From the NCBI GenBank assembly GCA_015233285.1, contig JADFYA010000039.1, positions 657 through 15,272 on the forward strand: a stretch of 14,616 nt of DNA. The letters run 5' to 3'. Below the pieces are notes generated by a model. The model was not told where the DNA came from. It saw nothing but the letters and a program-made list of their open reading frames with translations, and searched no databases. This DNA comes from Deltaproteobacteria bacterium. Its GTDB lineage: Bacteria; Desulfobacterota; JADFXK01. The position numbers were made by a program, and so were the translations under genes. Below are positions 9,083 through 14,616 of this stretch, in pieces. The number at the start of each line of letters is the position of its first letter. Positions within the stretch are counted from its first letter, which is position 1.

Positions 9083-9143
9083 CTTGTCATTCCGAACGAA
9101 TGTGAGGAATCTTAAGATTTCTCGCTTCGCTCGAAATGACAAG
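9083..9143. repeat. CTTAAG-centred palindromic repeat, copy 2
   Basis: A 61-bp near-perfect palindrome centred on CTTAAG (9111-9116). The left arm begins CTTGTCATTCCGAACGAA; the right arm's reverse complement begins CTTGTCATTTCGAGCGAA, and the arms differ by only a few substitutions and one indel. It sits between the chemoreceptor gene and the histidine kinase gene. As RNA it would form a long hairpin, so it may separate the two transcripts. I recall very similar GTCATTTCGAGCGAAGCGAG palindromes as dispersed repeats in other bacterial genomes, not verified here. Confidence 0.75.
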
Positions 9144-9211
9144 AGGGAGCCGCGAAGTCCATCACCTTAAGCAAACTGCCTCAATTAATACCATCCCGAG
9201 ATAGGCCGCCG

Positions 9212-10390
9212 ATGGAACTCGAACAAGAATATATTGATCTGTTTCGAGAAATATTTCCGTTAGAAACTCTTGACGATGATTATATTGAGGCGATCTGTCA
9301 AAAATGTCGGACCCAGAGATATGAAGCCGGGAAGATAATCTTTGAAGAGGGCCAAGAAGGGGAAACCTTTTTCATCATTCTGGAGGGAGCGGTAGAAGTC
9401 TGGAGGGATTATGGTTCACCCGACCGGGAGCTCTTAAACGTCTGCCGCCGGGGAAATACATTTGGTGAATTAGCCTTAGTGGACGATCTTCCCCGCAGCG
9501 CCACCGTGGTGGCCAGAGAAGCCGTGACTCTCCTGTCCATGAGCCGGACCGATTTCATCAGTATTCTTAAAGAACACAGTTCTGCAGCCTTGTCGATCAT
9601 GAGGTCCGTATCAGCCATTGTCCGGCGCAGCAATCATGTCTTCATCAACCATCTCAGAGAAAAGAACAGGCAACTGGAAAAAGCCTATCAAGACCTGCGG
9701 GAAGCGCAAGAGGAGCTGCTTCGCGCCGAACGGCTGTCCAATCTGGGTAAGTTCTCCTCGTTGATCCTGCACGATTTTCGGAATCCACTGACTTCGGTGC
9801 GTGGTTACGCCGGCTTAATCCTGGCCTATCCCGATGACAAAGAAGAGATCACGGGCAGCGCCAAGATGATTATCAGTGAAGCCGACCGGTTGAACCGGCT
9901 GGCGGATGATCTCTTGGATTATTCCCGCGGGGTCGTCCGGGTCAATTTAGCCCCGGTGATGTTTGCCGAATTCTTAACCACATGGTCTGATTCACTGGCG
10001 GCCGGGTTCAAAGAGCGGGGTATCTCTATTGTCCTTGAGGTCCGGGTTACGGAGCCGGTGATAATGGATGAATACCGGATGCACCGGATGTTCACCAACC
10101 TGGCCACCAACGCTTACAAGGCCATGCCTCAGGGCGGAAGGTTTTCCATCAAAGCCTGGGAAGATGACGGAGCGGTTATCTGCGAGGTGGCCGACACCGG
10201 TGTGGGGATGAATGCAGAGGTGTTGGATAAGCTTTTTGAGCCATTTTGTTCATTTTCCGATGAAGGCGGCACCGGCCTGGGTATGCCTATCGTCAAGAGT
10301 ATCCTCGAAGCGCACCACGGCTTCATCACTGTTTACAGCCGAGAAGGGGAGGGCACCAGGTTCTCCATCACGATCCCCAAGACGTGGTGA
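9212..10390 (+). CDS. Cyclic nucleotide-binding domain sensor histidine kinase
   Basis: A 392-residue soluble kinase. Residues about 13-130 form a cyclic-nucleotide-binding (CAP_ED) domain. Its phosphate-binding cassette FGELALVDDLPRSATVV has Glu86, Arg95 and Ser96 with the nine-residue Glu-Arg spacing of PKA-like cassettes, so real cAMP or cGMP binding is plausible. A coiled coil (about 148-178) leads to the HisKA H-box LILHDFRNPL with phospho-acceptor His187. The HATPase_c domain shows the N-box NLATNAYKA (Asn296/Asn300), G1 DTGVGM (Asp328), F-box FEPF, and G2 GGTGLGM. There are no transmembrane segments, so the signal is cytoplasmic. The Shine-Dalgarno is weak (ATAGGC). No response regulator is adjacent, so the partner is unknown. 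It follows the chemoreceptor gene on the same strand after 225 bp and converges with the rhodanese-DsbD gene. Confidence 0.92.
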   Translation: MELEQEYIDLFREIFPLETLDDDYIEAICQKCRTQRYEAGKIIFEEGQEGETFFIILEGAVEVWRDYGSPDRELLNVCRRGNTFGELALVDDLPRSATVVAREAVTLLSMSRTDFISILKEHSSAALSIMRSVSAIVRRSNHVFINHLREKNRQLEKAYQDLREAQEELLRAERLSNLGKFSSLILHDFRNPLTSVRGYAGLILAYPDDKEEITGSAKMIISEADRLNRLADDLLDYSRGVVRVNLAPVMFAEFLTTWSDSLAAGFKERGISIVLEVRVTEPVIMDEYRMHRMFTNLATNAYKAMPQGGRFSIKAWEDDGAVICEVADTGVGMNAEVLDKLFEPFCSFSDEGGTGLGMPIVKSILEAHHGFITVYSREGEGTRFSITIPKTW

Positions 10391-10502
10391 ATAAGGACGG
10401 GGTGTTATGCCGCGAATGGGCGTTCTTGCCACCTCCCCCCGGAAAAAGCGCACCACCACCTCTCCATGAAATTACCTGTGATTTCCCTTCATTTTCTTTT
10501 TC

Positions 10503-12248
10503 TCAATTGTCCGATTTCCTTAACTCAACCATCCGGCCGATAAATTGACTGGGCGGGAGGTAATCGACCAGGCGCAGGTCGTGCCTTTCTGTCCCTTTTT
10601 TGTTCAGGAAGACGATGGTTGGAACGCCTTTTACCCCGTACTGCTGAAGCAACTGTTCGTGTACCGGATTACCGCCTTTGGTCACATCGACCTTGATCAT
10701 GATAAAGTCTTTTTCCGCCTGGTTGACAATCGCCGCGTCATGGAACGTAACCTCTTCGAGTTCACGGCAAGGAGTACACCAGGTGGCGTAGAAATCAATG
10801 ATGACCGGTTTATGTGATCTTTGGGCCTCCTGTAAGATCTCCTTCGAGTAGGGTTTCCAGGTTACTCCCGGACCGTGCATGGCCCAGGAGGTGATGATAA
10901 AGGTGGCGAGAACGAAACCGGTGACACCCGCGACCATTTTCATCCAGGCAAACGCTTTAAAATTAGCCTGATTCCGGTCAATCCAGCCCAGGTGCAGCCC
11001 CGCCGCCAGGGCCACCCCGGCCAGGAGAAATACTTCCACTGATTCCGGTAGAATCGGCCTGACAAAGTGAACCGCCAGACCGATCAGGACCCAGCCCATC
11101 AGCTTCCTGGTCCAAAGCATCCAGCCGCCCGAACGGGGGAGCTTGTCGAGTTGTCCGGAGAAGACGGCCAGGCAGAAGAGAGGGAATCCTAAGCCCAGGC
11201 TTAAAGTGAAAAAGACGAGAAACCCGATCCAGGGGCTGCCCAGGCCGGCTACCCAGGTGAGTAATCCCAGAATGAACGGGCCGATGCACGGCGCCGCGAC
11301 CACCCCCAACGTCAGGCCCATAAACAGGCTGCCGAAGTATCCGGAGTAAGATTTTGCCGCCGCCTGAGTCAGACCGCCCGGAAGCCGAAGTTCCCAGAGA
11401 TCAAGCAGGCTGGTGGCGAAAAAGACCAGTATGGTTGCGACAGCTATGAGCACTACTGGATTTTGGAGGATAGCCCCCATCAGGCCGCCGGTTAGAGCCG
11501 CGATGACGCCCAGTGCTGAGTTGGTTATGGCCAGGCCGAGCATATAGCACAGACCATGGGTCACGAGTTTGCCCCGGCCCGTGCGCCCGGCCTGACCGCC
11601 GAAAAAGGAAACGGTGATCGGAATTAATGGATAGACGCAGGGAGTCAGGTTAAGAGCCATGCCGCCGACAAAGACGCCCAGGAGGGTCCAGATCATAGCC
11701 CAGCCATAGAGCGGCCCAGGGGTGGTCGGCTCTTGGCTTGACTGAGATTGCCCGGCCGGGAGGCTATCAATGGGCATACCCATTTGTTGCCATTCAGGAT
11801 ACCCGTGCGGGTCCCGATAGACGTTTCGGTAACCAAGTTTTACGGCCACCCGGGCCGCCGAGTCGCTCCGGACTCAGGTTAAGCCGGCTCAGTAAAAGAC
11901 GATCAGGCGGTCCTTATCCGGTCCCAGGAATGCTTCCAGGGCCGGGGCCTTGTGCCACCTCGACCACCAGGTTGGTTCCATGGGGAAATTTTGAGCGCCC
12001 TTAACATGTCCTGTTCGGAACTCCCACTCCTGACGGGTGTCCACCAAGAGAAGATGCTTGGGATCATTCCGGTAAAGTTTGGCGAGTTCCTCGGATGTAA
12101 TGATCCGGTAGCCCCCGATCTTGGCTTCAGCCAGGACATCCGTCCAGGTGGCCTCCTGGGGAGTGACGGCCCGGTTGGTCAGCCACAGCGCCCCAAAGGT
12201 GATCATCACCGCGGCCAGGGCCAGGCAAGTCATCCTCTTATTGGACAT
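10503..12248 (-). CDS. Selenocysteine-containing rhodanese-DsbD-thioredoxin fusion (two in-frame UGA)
   Basis: One 581-residue reading frame with UGA at codons 120 (11889-11891) and 125 (11874-11876), read here as Sec. The ATG at 12248 has AAAGGA 6 nt upstream. Domain order: an uncleaved or cleaved N-terminal hydrophobic segment (about 6-25); rhodanese (about 43-158) with VDTRQEWEF, GHVKGAQNFPMEP, then FY-U-AGLT-U-VRSDSAAR and GYRNVYRDPHGYPEW; eight DsbD-type helices (about 183-455) with Cys204 in NLTPCVYPLIP and Cys321 in APCIGPF; thioredoxin (about 465-575) with WCTPC (Cys491/Cys494) and cis-Pro in GVPTI. The rhodanese replaces the usual N-terminal alpha domain of DsbD. By DsbD precedent, electrons would pass from cytoplasmic thioredoxin through the membrane Cys pair to the thioredoxin domain, then to the rhodanese. 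It lies 109 bp behind acr3 on the same strand. Alternative: two nonsense mutations, which is less likely. Confidence 0.8.
11842..11857 (-). promoter_or_regulatory. Candidate bacterial SECIS hairpin for the second UGA
   Basis: On the minus-strand RNA, CGGCC and GGCCG form a 5-bp stem (plus a possible closing G-U) with loop CGGGU. The loop begins about 21 nt after the second UGA and has G at its second position. Size and spacing agree with the usual bacterial SECIS model (short stem, small loop with an early G, roughly 16-37 nt from UGA). GC-rich DNA makes chance hairpins common. Confidence 0.4.
11858..11877 (-). promoter_or_regulatory. Candidate bacterial SECIS hairpin for the first UGA
   Basis: On the minus strand, CUGAGUC pairs with GACUCGG (7 bp including one U-G) around the loop CGGAGC. 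The loop begins 18 nt after the first UGA and has G at its second position, within the usual bacterial SECIS range. The second UGA is itself inside the 5' arm of the stem, so the two decoding events would have to be coordinated. Confidence 0.45.
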
Positions 12249-12351
12249 AACCAGTCCTTTCGATGCAGACCGCAACTTATTCAAGCTTTAAATCTTCCCC
12301 TCACGCTTCAGTTTGCCAGGACCTGGTTGTCGTCCTCTTTGAATCAGCCCG

Positions 12352-12364
12352 GCCCTGTCAGGGC
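12352..12364 (-). other. Short hairpin over the acr3 stop codon
   Basis: GCCCU-GAC-AGGGC forms a perfect 5-bp stem spanning the UGA stop of acr3 on the minus strand. There is no U-tract, so it is not a standard terminator. It could tune expression of the downstream rhodanese-DsbD gene or protect an mRNA end. Confidence 0.35.
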
Positions 12365-13446
12365 TTGCAGGTCATATGGCAAATACCGGCAGGTGTTTCC
12401 ACGGCATACGGAAAGTATTTCCTTTTGAACCAAAGGGCGACATTGACCAGACTGATCAGGACCGGCACCTCAACCAAAGGACCAATGACGGCCGCAAAGG
12501 CCTGACCCGAGTCTATCCCGAACACGGCTACGGCTACGGCAATGGCCAGCTCAAAATTGTTGGACGCAGCAGTGAAACTCAGGGTGGTGGACTGCTCGTA
12601 GGTGGCGCCCATCTTCATGGACAGCACGAAAGACAAGAAGAACATGACCACGAAATAGATACATAGGGGAATGGCTATCCGGATGACGTCCCAGGGTAGT
12701 TGCACTATGTATTCACCTTTTAGAGAAAACATGACCAGAATTGTGAAGAGGAGGGCAATCAGCGTAATCGGGCTGATTTTGGGGATGAATTTTTGCTCGT
12801 ACCAGTCCCGCCCCTTGGTCTTTAATCCGATCAACCGGGTCACAACGCCGGCAATAAAGGGGATGCCCAGATAGATGAACACACTCTGAGCAATCTGGCC
12901 GATGGACACGTTAACCACAGAACCCTTCAGCCCCAACCAGTGGGGTAGGACGGTGATAAAGACGTAGGCGTAAATAGAAAAGAACAAGACCTGAAAAATG
13001 GAATTGAAAGCGACCAGACCGGCGCAGTATTCCCGGTCACCGTAGGCCAGATCGTTCCAGACGATGACCATGGCAATGCACCGGGCCAGGCCGATCATAA
13101 TCAGGCCGACCATATACTCATGCCGGCCGGAAAGAAAAGCTACGGCCAGGGCAAACATCAGGATCGGCCCGATAACCCAATTTTGGACCAAAGACAGGAT
13201 GAGGACCCGGACATTCCGAAAAACGGGCCCCAGTTGCTCGTACTTGACTTTGGCCAACGGCGGATACATCATCAGGATCAAACCAACGGCGATGGGCAGA
13301 TTTGTTGTGTCCACCTGAAACTGATTGATCACATTGCGAATATCGGGATAAAGAAACCCGGCGCCGACACCGACGAACATGGCCAGGAAGATCCATAAAG
13401 TTAAGAACCTATCTAAGAAGGAAAGTCTCTTGCTTGCACTCGACAT
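12358..13446 (-). CDS. acr3: Acr3-family arsenite efflux permease
   Basis: A 362-residue inner-membrane carrier with about ten helices that exports arsenite (and in some members antimonite) using the proton gradient. Family hallmarks are clear: [12 protein letters not shown] (about 59-70), [25 protein letters not shown] with the essential Cys123 (about 119-143), and [19 protein letters not shown] with the conserved Glu near 299 (about 292-310), then [10 protein letters not shown]. The start ATG has a modest TAGGA site 9 nt upstream. After the usual end (WFKRKYFP) there is a short tail, [13 protein letters not shown], with a Cys pair. No arsR or arsC is in the window, so control is unknown. 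It is followed after 109 bp by the rhodanese-DsbD gene on the same strand, suggesting co-transcription. It is preceded by a transposase remnant. Confidence 0.95.
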   Translation of the reverse strand: MSSASKRLSFLDRFLTLWIFLAMFVGVGAGFLYPDIRNVINQFQVDTTNLPIAVGLILMMYPPLAKVKYEQLGPVFRNVRVLILSLVQNWVIGPILMFALAVAFLSGRHEYMVGLIMIGLARCIAMVIVWNDLAYGDREYCAGLVAFNSIFQVLFFSIYAYVFITVLPHWLGLKGSVVNVSIGQIAQSVFIYLGIPFIAGVVTRLIGLKTKGRDWYEQKFIPKISPITLIALLFTILVMFSLKGEYIVQLPWDVIRIAIPLCIYFVVMFFLSFVLSMKMGATYEQSTTLSFTAASNNFELAIAVAVAVFGIDSGQAFAAVIGPLVEVPVLISLVNVALWFKRKYFPYAVETPAGICHMTCKP

Positions 13447-13516
13447 GGCTTGGCGTCCTATGTATCAGGTGGTTGAAAATGGTGATGTCAGATTTGTTCT
13501 ATTTTGTAATCCATCC

Positions 13517-13536
13517 AAGGCCATCCTTCCGGCCTT
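13517..13536. other. Inverted repeat upstream of acr3
   Basis: AAGGCC-N8-GGCCTT (13517-13522 and 13531-13536) lies about 70 bp before the acr3 start, between it and the transposase remnant. It might be an operator or a weak terminator shielding acr3 from upstream transcription. There is no U-tract and it does not match ArsR operators I know. Confidence 0.3.
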
Positions 13537-13556
13537 TGCAATAGTCGTCGATAGCC

Positions 13557-14096
13557 TTAACATGAGACGGGTATATAAGCTATTCCATTCCTCCAAACCG
13601 GGGGGGCATTGGCCCAACTGCATTGGCGGCAAAAGGCTTGATGGAGAACGAAGTGGGTTACCTCCATTTTAACTTCGGGTAGTTCGATCTCCTGATGGGT
13701 ATGAAATGCAACCATCAAGTCCGGGTCAAGCCGGTCATTTCCGCACTCGCAGGCAGAGGGCATAACTTTGATCGTCTCCGTTGGGCTCAGGAGTTTCTGC
13801 TCATGACCTGGGTGTCCTTTCTGACCGCCCTGTTTTCGACCGCTCTTTCGGGTAACCTTTTTAGGCTTCTGATAAGGGTTATCAGTTGAGGAAGGTTTGC
13901 TGGAATTGTTTGAGTTCTGGTTCAGTCTAGCGGTCAGCTCTTCAACCTGTCTGGTTAGAATCTCAACCTGACGGCGTAAGGACGCAATCTGATCTTGCTG
14001 CTGAGCCACGATACCTTCTAACTGTACAACATATCGCTTAGCCCGGCGCGAGAGTCTGAGCCTCGGTGATTGCCCGTATGGTTTCTCGATAGTCAT
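13557..14096 (-). pseudogene. IS66-family transposase, N-terminal remnant
   Basis: A 179-residue ORF matching only the first third of an IS66 transposase (usually about 450-550 residues). It has a basic N-terminus, a coiled coil (about 24-60), the hallmark LNQNSNNSSKPSSTDNP segment, KSGRKQGGQKGHPGHEQ, and the zinc-finger half-sites CEC (116, 118) and CRQC (156-159). It stops just after the zinc finger with TAA and lacks the DDE catalytic domain, so it cannot transpose. About 110 bp of non-IS66 sequence then leads to acr3. The start has no good Shine-Dalgarno. IS66 accessory genes and clear terminal repeats were not found. It marks past rearrangement beside acr3. Confidence 0.8.
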
Positions 14097-14121
14097 GTAT
14101 TATGGCATAGCAAATTTTGCG

Positions 14122-14152
14122 AAAAAAGTCGCGCTTTTTTTTCTCGACTTTT
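14122..14152. terminator. A/T-rich hairpin, possible bidirectional terminator
   Basis: AAAAGTCG (14124-14131) and CGACTTTT (14145-14152) form an 8-bp stem with a 13-nt loop. On the minus strand the stem is followed by further T residues (CGACTTTTTTCGC), upstream of the IS66 remnant. The stem is weak in GC, so termination strength is doubtful. Confidence 0.4.
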
Positions 14153-14251
14153 CATTTTGTTAGGCCATATTTGCCATACGAATTAGATGGCCAAAATCAG
14201 ACGGGCTCGAGACCCCCCGTGAACGTGTACAAAGATTTTATCCCGTCGCCG

Positions 14252-14331
14252 GTGTGGGGAAAGTCTCCGTGTGGGGTAGGCCATGCCGGAAGCCCTGATG
14301 GAGTGAGGAACCGTGTGGGGTAGGTGTGGGG
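14252..14331 (+). repeat. Cluster of four GTGTGGGG motifs
   Basis: GTGTGGGG starts at 14252, 14269, 14313 and 14324. Two copies are extended to GTGTGGGGTAGG (14269 and 14313), and the last three are followed by TA. All are direct repeats within 80 bp of noncoding DNA, with spacings of 17, 44 and 11 bp. This could be a protein-binding array or a low-complexity remnant. Confidence 0.5.
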
Positions 14332-14342
14332 TAAATTCGGCC

Positions 14343-14379
14343 AAAAAATAAAAAAGGAGCCATCCACACCTGGCCCCTT
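14343..14379 (-). terminator. Rho-independent terminator, minus strand
   Basis: Read on the minus strand, AAGGGGCC pairs with GGCTCCTT (one mismatch, 10-nt loop) and is followed by TTTTATTTTTT. This is a GC-containing stem plus U-tract, as expected for intrinsic termination. No gene that would end here is visible on the minus strand; the tRNA-like 3' end lies just upstream. Confidence 0.55.
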
Positions 14380-14400
14380 CTCACAACTGATTGATTTAAT

Positions 14401-14418
14401 TGGTGCCGAAGGTCGGAA
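14401..14418 (-). other. tRNA 3'-end-like sequence, possible attachment site
   Basis: The minus strand reads TTCCGACCTTCGGCACCA, resembling half a T-arm, a 7-nt acceptor strand CTTCGGC, discriminator A and CCA. The matching 5' acceptor GCCGAAG is absent upstream, so a full tRNA is not present. Such partial 3' ends can be att sites left by tRNA-integrating elements. The match is short and could be chance. Confidence 0.3.
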
Positions 14419-14522
14419 TAGCCCGATGACACTTAACTTATTGAAATAACTACTTGTGAATTTGTGAAACAACCGTCTTGGAGGCCGCTATTTGCAACCC
14501 CACCGCAACCATTTTCCACGTC

Positions 14523-14557
14523 TTGCAATGGTAACACAATTTTGCTATGATAGCAAA
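14523..14557 (+). promoter_or_regulatory. Sigma70-like promoter with an operator-like palindrome
   Basis: TTGCAA (14523-14528), exactly 17 bp, then TATGAT (14546-14551). Overlapping the -10 is the perfect inverted repeat TTTGCTA-TGA-TAGCAAA (14541-14557), as expected for a repressor operator. Transcription would start near 14558 and run out of the window. Half of the same motif (TTTGCTATG) occurs on the minus strand just upstream of the IS66 remnant (14105-14113). Confidence 0.5.
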
Positions 14558-14616
14558 CTGAACATTACATAAACCCCTTTGGACGGATAGGGCGGCCACC
14601 CGACAAGGACGTTTCC

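Larger units (their letters stand above)
14097..14616. other. Noncoding region at the right edge
   Basis: About 520 bp with no convincing gene on either strand. It carries an A/T hairpin (14122-14152), a cluster of four GTGTGGGG motifs (14252-14331), a minus-strand terminator-like hairpin (14343-14379), a tRNA 3'-end-like sequence (14401-14418), and an outward sigma70-like promoter with a palindrome over its -10 (14523-14557). The window ends before any gene served by that promoter. Confidence 0.6.

Noticed and set aside
10503..12248. Genome-wide UGA reassignment (for example to Trp or Gly) as an explanation for the two UGAs
   Set aside because: UGA ends the FadL-type gene, the histidine kinase gene and acr3 at normal family lengths, and TGG is used for Trp throughout.
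11889..12284. Stand-alone short rhodanese gene plus a separate DsbD gene starting with GTG at 11849
   Set aside because: Both lie in one frame, the rhodanese fold is completed only by the codons after the UGAs, and the GTG start has no proper ribosome site. One gene with recoded UGA fits better.
12301..12360. acr3 UGA stop as a further selenocysteine, extending the CHMTCKP tail by 18 codons to the next UGA
   Set aside because: Acr3 proteins normally end near here, the extension has no recognisable sequence, and I know of no Cys counterpart. Not excluded, but unsupported.
14197..14472. 91-codon minus-strand ORF at the right edge
   Set aside because: It crosses the terminator hairpin and GTGTGGGG cluster, is low-complexity, and shows no family features.

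Overview
The window looks like chromosomal DNA of a Gram-negative, probably anaerobic or sulfate-reducer-like Desulfobacterota (deltaproteobacterial) organism. This is inferred from an outer-membrane FadL-type barrel, a secreted BACON protein with long poly-threonine linkers, a chemoreceptor with a Cys-rich insert, and a probable selenoprotein. No taxonomic marker gene is present. GC content is moderate, UGA is used as a normal stop by several genes, and the Shine-Dalgarno sequences are good.

Layout. 1-192: noncoding, with a palindromic repeat. 193-1812 (-): family 5 extracytoplasmic solute-binding protein without its permeases. About 1813-2281: divergent intergenic region with a sigma70-like promoter reading right. 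2282-4732 and 4766-6187 (+): a probable two-gene operon for a secreted BACON/carboxypeptidase-regulatory-like protein and a FadL-family outer-membrane barrel. 6188-6766: long noncoding stretch. 6767-8986 (+): methyl-accepting chemotaxis protein with a seven-Cys insert inside its HAMP domain and a small compensated frameshift. 9212-10390 (+): cyclic-nucleotide-binding histidine kinase. Near-palindromic copies of one repeat family lie on both sides of the chemoreceptor gene. From 14096 down to 10503, everything is on the minus strand: an IS66 transposase remnant, an Acr3 arsenite efflux pump, and a rhodanese-DsbD fusion. 14097-14616: noncoding DNA with two terminator-like hairpins, a GTGTGGGG cluster, a tRNA 3'-end-like sequence and an outward promoter with an overlapping palindrome.

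The most interesting item is the minus-strand gene at 10503-12248. A simple ORF caller splits it into a short rhodanese and a DsbD-like protein. Both pieces are in the same frame and are separated only by two UGA codons (11889-11891 and 11874-11876). These UGAs sit exactly at the two Cys positions of a rhodanese active-site loop of the form YCxGxxCxxSxxAA. The simplest reading is one 581-residue selenoprotein: membrane-anchored periplasmic rhodanese (Sec120-x4-Sec125), eight-helix DsbD electron-transfer core, then a periplasmic thioredoxin domain with WCTPC. Hairpins of bacterial-SECIS size follow each UGA. The gene lies 109 bp downstream of acr3 on the same strand. This suggests a periplasmic seleno-sulfurtransferase or reductase, fed with cytoplasmic electrons and linked to arsenic handling. 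The function is inference; the in-frame double UGA is directly visible.
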